Assembly (NCBI RefSeq): GCF_005233835.1
Contig: NZ_SZQA01000022.1
Coordinates: 62,001 to 126,000, forward strand
Origin: Herbidospora galbida
GTDB taxonomy: Bacteria; Actinomycetota; Actinomycetes; Streptosporangiales; Streptosporangiaceae
DNA: 64,000 bases
Reading direction: 5' to 3'
The translations under genes were made by a program, and so were the position numbers. Below, piece by piece: positions 8,299-16,734 of this stretch. The notes under the pieces are model-generated. The model was not told the DNA's origin, did not search any database, and saw only the letters and a program-made list of their open reading frames with translations. The stretch's first letter is position 1, and the number at the start of each line of letters is the position of its first letter.

Positions 8299-9615
8299 AT
8301 GACCCAGGCCACCCCCCGCCGCGCCGCCGTCGCCGCCTGGATCGGCAGCGCCCTGGAGTACTACGACTTCTTCATCTACGGCAGCGCCGCCGCGCTGATC
8401 TTCTCCAAGGTCTTCTTCGACGACTCCGACCCCGCGACCGCGACGCTTCAGTCGCTCGCGTCCTTCGGCGTCGCCTACGCCGCCCGGCCCGTGGGCGCGC
8501 TCATCCTCGGCCACATCGGCGACCGGTTCGGCCGCCGCCGGATCATGGTCTTCACGCTGGTCCTGATGGGGGTGGCGACGTTCCTGATCGGCTGCCTGCC
8601 GACCAGGGAGCAGATCGGCGGCCTCGCGCCCGTGCTGCTGGTCGTGCTGCGCATCCTCCAGGGGCTGTCGGCGGCGGGCGAGCAGGCCAGCGCGAACTCG
8701 ATGACGCTGGAACACGCTCCGGAGAACCGGCGCGGCTACTTCACCAGCTTCACCCTGAACGGCACCCAGTTCGGCCAGATCCTCGCCACGCTCGTCTTCA
8801 TCCCGGTCGCGGCGTTGCCCGAGGAGCAACTGCTGTCGTGGGGCTGGCGGGTGCCGTTCTGGTTCAGCGTCGTCGTGGCGGTCGTCGGCTACTTCATCCG
8901 CCGCCACCTCGACGAGACCCCGGCCTTCCAGGCGCAGGTCGACGACGGCTCGGTGCCGCGCATGCCGCTGGCCGAACTGTTCCGCACCCACTGGACCGAC
9001 GTGCTGCGCGTCGTCGGCGCCGCCCTGATCGCGACGGTCAGCACCATCTTCACGGTGTGGGCGCTCAACTACGCGACCAGCGACGCGATCGGCCTCGACC
9101 GCGCGGTCATGCTCTGGGTCGGCGTGGCGGCCAACGTGGTCGCGCTCGGCGCGATCCCGCTGTGGGCCCGGCTGTCCGACCGCATCGGCCGCCGGCCCGT
9201 CTTCCTGGTCGGCGCGATCGGCAGCCCGATCATGATCTTCGCCTACCTGGTCGCGATCAACTCGGGCAACTACGTCCTCATCTTCCTGGTCGGCTGCCTC
9301 TGCTTCGGCGTCGTCTACTCGGCGTCCAACGGCATCTGGCCCGCCCTCTACGGCGAGATGTTCACCACCCGCGTCCGGCTGTCCGGCATGGCGATCGGCA
9401 CCCAGATCGGGTTCGCGGTGGCCGGCTTCGCGGTCGCGTCGGCGGCCGGGATCATGACCGACGACGGCTGGCTCGGCCTGCAGGGCTGGGTCGGCGTGGG
9501 CATCTTCACCGCCGTCCTCTGCGCGGTCAGCGCGATCTCCGTGCTGACCGCGAAGGAGACCCACCAGGTGCCGACGGCCGACCTCGGGAAGAAGAGCCCG
9601 GCCGCCGTCGCCTGA
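8299..9615 (+). CDS. MFS metabolite:H+ symporter, probable shikimate/quinate importer
   Basis: This 438-residue major facilitator belongs to the ShiA/ProP/KgtP-type symporters. The N-terminal signature WIGSALEYYDFFIYG and the loop GHIGDRFGRRRIMVFT are typical of that family. A second copy of the loop, RLSDRIGRRPVFLVG, opens the C-terminal half. Twelve membrane segments are expected. The ATG at 8299 has AGGA upstream and follows the operator; an earlier in-frame ATG at 8257 would put the operator inside the gene. Divergent arrangement with the dehydratase and a shared operator type indicate import of shikimate, quinate or a similar acid. Confidence 0.88.
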   Translation: MTQATPRRAAVAAWIGSALEYYDFFIYGSAAALIFSKVFFDDSDPATATLQSLASFGVAYAARPVGALILGHIGDRFGRRRIMVFTLVLMGVATFLIGCLPTREQIGGLAPVLLVVLRILQGLSAAGEQASANSMTLEHAPENRRGYFTSFTLNGTQFGQILATLVFIPVAALPEEQLLSWGWRVPFWFSVVVAVVGYFIRRHLDETPAFQAQVDDGSVPRMPLAELFRTHWTDVLRVVGAALIATVSTIFTVWALNYATSDAIGLDRAVMLWVGVAANVVALGAIPLWARLSDRIGRRPVFLVGAIGSPIMIFAYLVAINSGNYVLIFLVGCLCFGVVYSASNGIWPALYGEMFTTRVRLSGMAIGTQIGFAVAGFAVASAAGIMTDDGWLGLQGWVGVGIFTAVLCAVSAISVLTAKETHQVPTADLGKKSPAAVA

Positions 9616-9622
9616 CCCCGTC

Positions 9623-11359
9623 TCACCCCTGGGGCAGCCACACCCGCATCGTGGCGGGACCGTGGTTGCCCCACTGGTGGTAGGGGCGCAGCCGCAGCCT
9701 GATCGGCTCGGTCTCGGTCCGCGCGGGCGGGCCGTACGGCCACGGCCGGTCTTCGGCCGAGTCCACACAGGCCGAGACCTCGATCTCCTCGTCGACGACC
9801 TCGGGGGCGCGCGAGGTGTCGACCGTGATCCGCGTCAGCGGCGGCTGGTCGGCGGGGGACTCGGCGCAGTAGACGAGCGGGCCGCGTTCGACCGCGACGC
9901 AGCCGCGCAGCGCGTCGATCCGGGGGTCGGGTTCGACCCAGCGCGGCGTCATCCGCAGGTCGACCGAGACCTCCTCGCCCGGCGTCCAGACGCGCGACCA
10001 CTCGGCCGTGCCGCCGCCCGCCCACGTCGGGAGCCGCAACGACAGCACCCGCAGCCGGTCGGGGGCCCGGAGCACGCGCAGGGTCGCGGCGCCTTGCCAC
10101 GGCATCTCGGTGTCCACCTCCACCGCGAAGCCGTCGTGCTCGACGCGGGCCGCCGTCAGGTGGTGGATCTGCAGCCCGGCGTCGGTGCCGGTCGCGACGT
10201 AGGCGGGCAGGGCGGCGAAGGTGCGCGCCAGGTTGGTGGGGCAGCAGGACACCGATCGCCAGGAGGCACGCAGTCCGCCGTCGGCGCGCGGGCTGACTCC
10301 CGATGTGACCTCTCCGGCGACTCTGACCTGCAGCGGGTTGGTGTAGAAGAACGACCGGCCGTCGAGCGCGGGCCCGGCGGCGACGACGTTGTAGAAGGTG
10401 CGTTCGGCCAGGTCGGCGTAGCGGCGGTTGCCGGTGGCCAGCAGCAGGCGGTGCGACAGCATGAACGACGCCACCCCGGCGCACGTCTCGTTGTAGGCCC
10501 GGTCGGGCGGCAGCTCCCAGTCCTCGCCGAACGACTCGCCGTTGTGCCGGGAGCCCATGCCGCCGGTGAGGTGGGTGCGGCGGGCGACGGTCCGCTCCCA
10601 CTGGCGTTCGACCAGGTCGAGCAGGTCGCGGTCGTTGGTCTCGACGGCCAGGTCGACCACCGCGCAGGCCAAATAGAGCGCTCTGACCACGTGGCCCCGG
10701 AAGACCTCGGCCTTCCTGACCGGTACGTCGTCCTGGAAGTAGGCCCGGCCCAGTTCGATGTCGGCCAGCGCCGGGGTGCCCCGGCGGTCGATGAACCGGC
10801 GGGCCATCTCGAGATAGCGCTCGGCCCGGGTGACCCGGTAGAGCTCGATCAGGGCCATCTCGATCTCGGGGTGCCCGCAGACGCCCCGGCCGTTCATGAA
10901 CATGTGGCAGACGTGGTCGGCGGCCCGCTTCACCAGCTCGAACAGCTCCCCGCCGCCGGACGCCCGCGCCTGCGCCACCCCCGCCTGGATCAGATGGCCG
11001 TAGCAGTAGAGCTCGTGGCCCCACTCCAGGTCGCTGTAGCGGGCGTGGCCCCACTTGGTGTTCAGGTAGCCGTCGGGCTCCTGGGCGCCGGCGATCACGG
11101 AGGTCAGTTCGTCGAGGCGGGGGTCGTGGGTCCAGGCCATCGCCTCCATCAGCTTGTAGACCTCGGAGTCGCTGAACTCCCGGCCCCGGCGGGGGGCGCC
11201 GGTGAAATTGGCCGCCCAGCCGACCCGGCCGATCCATTCGTGGCAGTGGTCGATGATCGTCTCGGTGGGCAGCGAAGCCCAGAAGCCGGGATTCAGACGT
11301 ACCGAAGAGACCCCCAGAGGCGTCAGCACGCCGCCCGACGGAACGACAGGACTATCCAC
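9623..11359 (-). CDS. GH127 beta-L-arabinofuranosidase
   Basis: This is a 578-residue intracellular glycoside hydrolase of family 127. The zinc/thiolate catalytic centre known from HypBA1 is recognisable: Glu291 and Cys293 in YNETCAG, and the vicinal Cys372-Cys373 in SVSCCPTN. An alpha/alpha barrel precedes beta-sandwich domains (about 390-578). It would remove terminal beta-L-arabinofuranose from imported oligosaccharides. There is no signal peptide. The GTG start overlaps the end of the upstream permease by 8 nt and has GGAG 8 nt before it. It is the last gene of the ABC import operon and stops 7 bp from the convergent importer gene. Confidence 0.9.
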   Translation of the reverse strand: MDSPVVPSGGVLTPLGVSSVRLNPGFWASLPTETIIDHCHEWIGRVGWAANFTGAPRRGREFSDSEVYKLMEAMAWTHDPRLDELTSVIAGAQEPDGYLNTKWGHARYSDLEWGHELYCYGHLIQAGVAQARASGGGELFELVKRAADHVCHMFMNGRGVCGHPEIEMALIELYRVTRAERYLEMARRFIDRRGTPALADIELGRAYFQDDVPVRKAEVFRGHVVRALYLACAVVDLAVETNDRDLLDLVERQWERTVARRTHLTGGMGSRHNGESFGEDWELPPDRAYNETCAGVASFMLSHRLLLATGNRRYADLAERTFYNVVAAGPALDGRSFFYTNPLQVRVAGEVTSGVSPRADGGLRASWRSVSCCPTNLARTFAALPAYVATGTDAGLQIHHLTAARVEHDGFAVEVDTEMPWQGAATLRVLRAPDRLRVLSLRLPTWAGGGTAEWSRVWTPGEEVSVDLRMTPRWVEPDPRIDALRGCVAVERGPLVYCAESPADQPPLTRITVDTSRAPEVVDEEIEVSACVDSAEDRPWPYGPPARTETEPIRLRLRPYHQWGNHGPATMRVWLPQG

Positions 11360-12131
11360 GCAGAGCTCCAGACATGAATCCGCGCACGTAGTAGCGCTGG
11401 AGAACGAGGAACAGAACCAGGCACGGAACGGCCATGACCATGACGCCCGCCTGGAGCACGCCGTAGTCGATCGCGCCGAAGGTGCGCTGCGTCATGCTCA
11501 CCACGGCCACCGGCAGCGGGAAGCTCGCCCCGTCGCTGAGCAGGATCAACGGCGCGAAGAAGTCGTTCCACGACGCCAGGAACGCGAACAGCCCGACGGT
11601 CACCAGGCCCGGCCGGACGGCGGGCAGCAGCACCGACAGCAGCACCCTGAACGACCCCGCGCCGTCGACGAGCGCCGACTCCTCGATCTCGCGCGGGATC
11701 GCCTCGAACGAGTTGCGCATCATGTACAGCGCGAACGGCAGCTGGAACATGACGAACACCAGGCTCACCCCGAGCAGCGAGTTCTGCAGGCCGACGTAGT
11801 CGAGCAGCACGTAGAGCGGGATCAGGATGGTCGCGTAAGGGACCATGAGGATCGCCAGCGCGGCCAGGAACAGCAGGTTCTTCCCGGGGAAGTGGAACCG
11901 CGCGAACGCGTAGCCTCCCAGCGTGGCCACCACAAGGGTGCCGACGACGGTCATGCCCGAGAGCGCCAGGCTGTTGCCGACATAGGTCGCCAGGCCCTCG
12001 CCGAAGCCGGTGATGCTCCGGTAGTTGGCCAGCGTGAACCCGTCGGGCCCCTGCACCGAGGCCCAGCCGCTCCAGATCAGCGGGAACAGGAAGATGACCG
12101 CCAGGGCCAGTCTCGGCGAGTAGTACTTCAC
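11352..12131 (-). CDS. ABC sugar transporter permease 2 (MalG-like)
   Basis: This 259-residue inner-membrane permease belongs to a carbohydrate ABC importer (CUT1 type). The coupling-helix EAA motif reads IEESALVDGAGSFRVLLSVLLP, just after the conserved MMRNSFEAIP. Six membrane helices are expected. The GTG at 12131 overlaps the TGA of the first permease in a GTGA junction, indicating translational coupling, and a G-rich Shine-Dalgarno precedes it. The protein is about 20 residues shorter at the N terminus than typical MalG homologues. No ATPase gene is in the operon, so a shared MsiK-type ATPase encoded elsewhere is expected (inference from actinobacterial CUT1 systems). Confidence 0.92.
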   Translation of the reverse strand: MKYYSPRLALAVIFLFPLIWSGWASVQGPDGFTLANYRSITGFGEGLATYVGNSLALSGMTVVGTLVVATLGGYAFARFHFPGKNLLFLAALAILMVPYATILIPLYVLLDYVGLQNSLLGVSLVFVMFQLPFALYMMRNSFEAIPREIEESALVDGAGSFRVLLSVLLPAVRPGLVTVGLFAFLASWNDFFAPLILLSDGASFPLPVAVVSMTQRTFGAIDYGVLQAGVMVMAVPCLVLFLVLQRYYVRGFMSGALRG

Positions 12132-13003
12132 CGGGTCGTCGCCCCCCTCAGAATCCGCATCTGGACGGCGTTCAGGGCGACCAGCACGACCAGCAGCACC
12201 ACCGACAGCGCCGCCGCGCCGCCCAGGTCGAAGCGGAAGAAGGCGTTGCGGTAGACGACCATCACCATCGACACGGTGCTGTTGTCGGGGCCGCCGTTGG
12301 TGAAGATGAAGAACTGGTCGAACGCCAGCAGCGACCCCGTGATCGACAGGATCAGCATCAGCGCGAGCGTCGGCCGCAGCAGCGGCAGGGTGATCCGGGT
12401 GAAGATCTGCCACCGGTTGGCTCCGTCGGCGCGCGCGGCTTCGTACACCTCGATCGGGATGGCCTGCAGACCGGTCAGCAGGATCAGCATGTCGAACCCG
12501 GCGAACCTCCACAGGACCAGCAGGATCGTCGAGGTCAGCGCCATGTTCGGGGAGCCGATCCAGTTCACGCCGAGGAACCCGAACGGGCCGAAGTCGTTGT
12601 TCAGCAGGCCGTAGAACAGCAGCGCCGCCGCGGCGAACCCGACCGCTCCGGGCAGGAAGAACGCGGTACGGAAGAAGCCGACCCCCCGCCGCCGATCCTG
12701 CACCAGCAGCGCCAGTCCGAGCGCCACGGCCGAGAGCAGGATCGTGATGATCACCGTGTACTTCAGGGTGAACAGCACCGAGTCGAGGAACAGCGGGTCG
12801 TCGGGGATCTTCGTGTAGTTGGCCGGGAAGTTGGGCCTGGCCGGGCCCAGCAGCGGCCACTTGTGCAGCGACATGATCACGACGAGCACCAGTGGTGCGA
12901 GGAACAGCACCGCCACGATGACCGCCGCGGGAGCGGCGTACGCCCACCCGGCCAGCGCGCGACCGCGCCGGAGCCGGGTGGGGCTGGTCACGACGTCGTT
13001 CAC
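12128..13003 (-). CDS. ABC sugar transporter permease 1 (MalF-like)
   Basis: This 291-residue inner-membrane permease is the partner of the downstream MalG-like protein. The first membrane helix is AAPAAVIVAVLFLAPLVLVV. The EAA loop reads YEAARADGANRWQIFTRITL, and FTNGGPDNST is the conserved segment before the last helices. Its ATG overlaps the TGA of the solute-binding protein (ATGA). With the lipoprotein and GH127 it forms one four-gene operon for uptake and hydrolysis of an arabinose-containing oligosaccharide. Confidence 0.93.
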   Translation of the reverse strand: MNDVVTSPTRLRRGRALAGWAYAAPAAVIVAVLFLAPLVLVVIMSLHKWPLLGPARPNFPANYTKIPDDPLFLDSVLFTLKYTVIITILLSAVALGLALLVQDRRRGVGFFRTAFFLPGAVGFAAAALLFYGLLNNDFGPFGFLGVNWIGSPNMALTSTILLVLWRFAGFDMLILLTGLQAIPIEVYEAARADGANRWQIFTRITLPLLRPTLALMLILSITGSLLAFDQFFIFTNGGPDNSTVSMVMVVYRNAFFRFDLGGAAALSVVLLVVLVALNAVQMRILRGATTR

Positions 13004-14259
13004 TGCGTGAGCGACTGGTTGAGGGTCTCGTTGAGCTCGGGCAGCTTCGAGGCGTCCCCGAACAGCGCCTCACGGGCGAACCGCAGCCACGGCCCCTGCG
13101 GGTCGTTGAACGTCTCGCCGAACTTGAGCGCGTAGGGCGTCTGGCCCTTGCCCACGAGGGAGTTGATCAGCACGACGCGCGGGTCCTCGGCCGAGTACTT
13201 GTTGTCGGCCAGGTCGGTGCGGGCGACCACGTCCTTGTTCTTGGCCATGATCTCGACCTGGGCCTCGTCGGAGACCGTCCAGGCCAGGAACTCCCAGGCC
13301 GCGTCGACGTTCTGCGAGGTCGAGGAGATGCCGACGGAGTCGCCGCCGACGAACGTCGACTCGCCGCCGTCGGGGCCCGCGATGGGGGCGACGCCGATCT
13401 TCATGTCGGCCGGCATCGAGCCGAGCGTGGTGGACGGCATCGGCATGACGCCGATCTCGCCCTTCGGGAAGAAGCCGGTCCAGGTCGGGCCCTGCTCCTC
13501 CTTCGTGGTCGGGCCGGTGACGCCGTTGTCGTACAGGCCCCGGTAGATGGAGAACACGTCGGTCATGGGGGAGGCGGCCACGGTCGACTCGGTGCCCTCG
13601 GCGTTCATGACCGTGCCGCCGGCCGCCCAGACCGAGGGCCAGAAGGTGAAGACGTAGCAGCCGCCGCAGTTGCCGCCGAAGAACGTGCCGTGCACCTTGC
13701 CGTCGGCGCCCAGCTTCTCCTGGACGGTCGTGGCCTGCTCGGCGAACTCCTTCAGGGTGGCCGGGCCCTTCTCGGGGTCGAGCCCGGCCTTCTCGTACAG
13801 GTCCTTGTTCCAGAACCAGACCGACAGGTCGAGGGTGTGCGGAAGGGTGTACTGGCGGCCTTCGTAGGTGCCGAGCTTCATGTGCGAGGGGGCCAGCGCG
13901 TCCTTGAACGGCAGTGCCGCGACGCGGTCGGAGATGTCGGCGAACAGGCCCTGCGAGGTGTAGTTCGGCACGAAGATGACGTCGGCCGCGAACACGTCGG
14001 GAAGCTGCTTGGCCCCGGCCGCGGCGGCGATGCGCGGCTGGTAGTTGTCCGTCGGAATGACGGTCAGTTTGACCTGGTTCGTGTGAGACTTGTTGTACGC
14101 CTCCACCAGGCGCTCACTCTGCGCCTGGGTGGCCGCCCGGGTCCACATCGTGATCGTGGTCGGACCGGCGGCGCTGGGTTCCTGGGCGGCAGAACCACAT
14201 GCGGCCATGGATGTCGCGAGGAGCGCCGCCGCGGCGAGCGCGGGGAGTCTTCTGAGCAT
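13000..14259 (-). CDS. ABC sugar-binding lipoprotein
   Basis: This 419-residue extracellular solute-binding protein (family 1) is anchored by a lipobox: the signal ends SMAAC with the lipid-modified Cys at residue 21. ITMWTR and the FAEQATTVQEKL region are typical of CUT1 binding proteins. Unusual for this family, it has a GGNCGGCYVF segment with two Cys near the ligand cleft. The ATG at 14259 is chosen over an upstream in-frame start at 14316 because GAGGA lies 7 nt before it and the signal peptide begins there. First gene of the operon; its promoter carries a LacI-type palindrome. Confidence 0.93.
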   Translation of the reverse strand: MLRRLPALAAAALLATSMAACGSAAQEPSAAGPTTITMWTRAATQAQSERLVEAYNKSHTNQVKLTVIPTDNYQPRIAAAAGAKQLPDVFAADVIFVPNYTSQGLFADISDRVAALPFKDALAPSHMKLGTYEGRQYTLPHTLDLSVWFWNKDLYEKAGLDPEKGPATLKEFAEQATTVQEKLGADGKVHGTFFGGNCGGCYVFTFWPSVWAAGGTVMNAEGTESTVAASPMTDVFSIYRGLYDNGVTGPTTKEEQGPTWTGFFPKGEIGVMPMPSTTLGSMPADMKIGVAPIAGPDGGESTFVGGDSVGISSTSQNVDAAWEFLAWTVSDEAQVEIMAKNKDVVARTDLADNKYSAEDPRVVLINSLVGKGQTPYALKFGETFNDPQGPWLRFAREALFGDASKLPELNETLNQSLTQ

Positions 14260-14285
14260 GGGGGGTTCCTCTCGACCGAAAAACT

Positions 14286-14297
14286 GAAAAGGTTTTC
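14286..14297. promoter_or_regulatory. LacI-type operator in front of ABC operon
   Basis: GAAAAGGTTTTC is a 12-bp near-palindrome with one mismatched pair. On the minus strand it overlaps the likely start point set by a -10 TACATT at 14306-14301. A close copy occurs before the divergent lacI-type gene. Confidence 0.6.
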
Positions 14298-14395
14298 GGA
14301 AATGTAGCCGCAACATACGCCCCGATCGGGGACGTGTGAAGCCCTTGCTCTGTCACAAATGCGCAGCTACCTTCTGCGGGTATACGACCACTACG

Positions 14396-14407
14396 GAAAA
14401 GGCTTTC
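14396..14407. promoter_or_regulatory. LacI-type operator in front of its own regulator gene
   Basis: GAAAAGGCTTTC matches the operator at 14286-14297 in 11 of 12 positions. It ends one base before the ATG of the LacI-family gene and follows a -10 TATACG at 14381-14386, so autoregulation is likely. The AAAAGG also has to serve as ribosome-binding site. Confidence 0.6.
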
Positions 14408-14408
14408 G

Positions 14409-15398
14409 ATGCAACGTATCGCCACGATCAGCGATGTGGCCCACCTGGCCGGGGTGTCGGTCGCCACTGCGTCGAAGGCGCTCAACGGCAAAGACCAGGT
14501 CCGCGCCGAGACTCGGCAGCGGGTGCTGGAGGCGGCAGAGCAACTGTCGTTCAAGCCCAATCCGGCCGCCCGGAGCCTGCTGGGCGGCCCCACCCGGACC
14601 GTCGGCCTGCTCACCAGCGACAGCGTCGGCCGCTTCGGCATCCCGGTGATGCTCGGCGCGGAGGACGCCTTCGGCGCCGGCGAGATGGCCGTCCTGCTGT
14701 GCGACGCGCGCGGCGACTCGATCCGGGAGCAGCACTACATCCGCACCCTGCTGGCCCGCCGGGTCGACGGGATCATCGTCGTGGGCGAGAGCACCGACTC
14801 GCGCCCCTCCATCAGCCGTGACCTGGGCGTTCCGGTCGTGTACGCCTACGGCCCCTCCGACGATCCGGACGACGTGTCCTTCGTGCCGGACGACCTCGAA
14901 GGGTCCCGCACGGCCATCAAGCACCTGGTCACCCTCGGCCGCCGCCGGATCGCGCACGTCACCGGCCTGGCCACCTACCAGGCGGCGCGGGAACGCGCCG
15001 AAGGCGCCGCCGCCGCGCTCGCCGACGCGGGCCTGGAACCCGGCCCGGTGTTCTGGGGCCAGTGGTCGCAGCGCTGGGGCCGCCAGGCCGCCGCGATGGT
15101 GCTGCACGCCGACCCCGAGATCGACGCGGTGTTCTGCGGCAGCGACCAGATCGCGGCCGGTTTCGTGGAGGCCGCCAGGGAACGCGGGCGGCGCATCCCC
15201 GAGGACATCGCCGTCGTCGGCTACGACAACTGGGAGGTGCTGGCCGCCGAGAGCCGCCCCCCGCTGACCACCATCGACCCCAACCTGGAGGTGCTCGGCC
15301 GCACGGCGGCCCAGCATCTGTTCGCGGCCATCGACGGCCGTGCCACTCCGGGCGTGCACCGCATGCCGGTACAGCTCGTCATCCGCGACTCCACCTGA
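14409..15398 (+). CDS. LacI-family transcriptional repressor
   Basis: This is a 329-residue LacI/GalR regulator. The N-terminal helix-turn-helix plus hinge (TISDVAHLAGVSVATASKAL, then FKPNPAARSL) is followed by a periplasmic-binding-like sugar sensor containing the LLARRVDGIIVVGES and AVFCGSDQIAAGF stretches. It is transcribed away from the ABC/GH127 operon and both promoters carry the same palindrome. The simplest model is local repression released by an arabinoside. Similar boxes at the arabinofuranosidase and xylanase genes suggest a wider regulon. Confidence 0.92.
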   Translation: MQRIATISDVAHLAGVSVATASKALNGKDQVRAETRQRVLEAAEQLSFKPNPAARSLLGGPTRTVGLLTSDSVGRFGIPVMLGAEDAFGAGEMAVLLCDARGDSIREQHYIRTLLARRVDGIIVVGESTDSRPSISRDLGVPVVYAYGPSDDPDDVSFVPDDLEGSRTAIKHLVTLGRRRIAHVTGLATYQAARERAEGAAAALADAGLEPGPVFWGQWSQRWGRQAAAMVLHADPEIDAVFCGSDQIAAGFVEAARERGRRIPEDIAVVGYDNWEVLAAESRPPLTTIDPNLEVLGRTAAQHLFAAIDGRATPGVHRMPVQLVIRDST

Positions 15399-15419
15399 TC
15401 CTCGCACCGCCACCCGGGC

Positions 15420-16493
15420 GTGCCACAGGGCTACTCGATCTTCATCAACGGTACGCGGGTCGCGACGGTCGGGTCGTTGGTGCCGTTCACGTGGGACCCG
15501 GCGACGGGTTCCGTGACGACGTCGGGAACGGTCGCCTACAACCAGGCGTACTCGGGCCTGCAGACGCCGTCACAGGTGTCCTTCACCAGCGGCCGGATGA
15601 CCGACGTCCTGGCCAAGGCCGGGATCAACGTGGCCGCCGGGCTCATCCCCGCCTCGGGGAGCGCCTCGACGACGGCCTCGGGCGGCAACGTGGCCGGCGC
15701 GGTCGACGGGCTGCCGGTCAACGAGCCGTTCTGGGGCGGGACGGGGGCGGCGACCGACTGGTATGAGCTGAACCTGGGCTCGTCGCAGCCGGTCAACGAG
15801 GTGCGGCTGTGGTTCAAGGACTCCCGGCCGGCGTCGGCGACCTACCGGGCGCCGTCCGCGTACACGATCCAATACCTCAACGGATCGACGTGGACGGCGG
15901 TGCCGTCGCAGACCAAGACGCCCGCCGCGCCACGGGCGAACTACAACCAGGTGACGTTCCCCTCGGTGACGACGGCGCGGATCCGCGTCCAGGTGACCAA
16001 CGCGGGGAGCGCCAAGACCGGCCTGACGGAGATCGCCGCCTACAACCGCGGCGGCACCCCGCCTCCCGTCACCAACCTGGCCCTGTCGGCGACGCCGTCG
16101 GCTTCCCACACCTCGTCGTGGGAGACGGTGGCGGCGCTGAACGACGGCATCCAGCCGCCGTCGTCGAACGACACCGCGAACCCTCGATGGGGGACCTGGC
16201 CGGAGACCGGACAGCAGTGGGCCGAACTGACGTGGCCCGCCGCCCAGACGCTCGGCCGCGCGGAGGTCTACTTCTTCGACGACGAGCAGGGGATCGACAT
16301 GCCGTCGGCGTGGAAGCTCCAGTACTGGAACGGGTCTTCCTATGTCGACGTGCCGGGCTCCTACGGTCTGGCGAAGAACCAGTTCAACTCGGTCACCTTC
16401 ACGCCCGTGAGCAGCACCCGCCTGAGAGTGGTGCTGACGAGCACGGGCACCGCTTCGCTCGGGCTGCTTGAGGTCAGGGCGTTCGCGAACTAG
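15420..16493 (+). pseudogene. Headless fragment of a secreted glycosidase: two F5/8-type-C-like modules
   Basis: This 357-codon open frame lacks a signal peptide and a catalytic domain. After a short all-beta segment it has two discoidin-like carbohydrate-binding modules: about 75-210, with WGGTGAATDWYELNLG and TTARIRVQVTNAGSAKTGL, and about 215-357, with ETGQQWAELTWP and STRLRVVLTSTGTASLGLLE. Such modules normally form the C terminus of large secreted glycosidases. The frame is open right from the in-frame stop of the LacI gene and only a GTG without clear ribosome-binding site could start it. I read it as the 3' remnant left by a deletion. A start further inside, or a truly cytosolic protein, is less likely. 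Confidence 0.6.
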
Positions 16494-16501
16494 GTCCATC
16501 G

Positions 16502-16534
16502 GCGGGTGCCGTCACTCTCCTGGACGGCACCCGC
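16502..16534 (+). terminator. Perfect 12-bp hairpin terminator
   Basis: GCGGGTGCCGTC and its exact complement GACGGCACCCGC flank a 9-nt loop, 9 bp after the stop of the truncated binding-module gene. Retention of a good terminator fits the view that this is the true 3' end of a once larger gene. The next 200 bp up to 16734 hold nothing I can recognise. Confidence 0.8.
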
Positions 16535-16734
16535 TCTCACCAACCCACAACCCGCTCAACCAGGTGTGGTCACACGTCGAGAGCACCCACGGGAACCTTT
16601 ACGGGCTCCGTAACACCGACGTGCCGGTGCGGGTCGTCGGCTGGGCCGTCAGGGACCGGGCGCAACTCCAGCGGACCGACAACTCGGATCAGGGTGAGAG
16701 TGCGCTCGGATCGGGCGCACTCCCACCAGGACGG

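Noticed and set aside
8224-9768. A 514-codon minus-strand frame opposite the MFS importer
   Set aside because: It reads as a low-complexity Asp/Gly/Arg/His-rich sequence with no fold, and the opposite strand encodes an unmistakable MFS protein.
11352-13073. A 573-codon frame that seems to fuse extra sequence to the second permease
   Set aside because: The upstream half is an out-of-phase reading of permease 1; the true start is GTG 12131, which overlaps the permease 1 stop.
15399-15419. Possible read-through fusion between the LacI protein and the carbohydrate-binding frame
   Set aside because: The frames are in phase across the TGA, but a cytoplasmic regulator joined to secreted-type modules makes little sense, and the LacI protein ends at its normal length.
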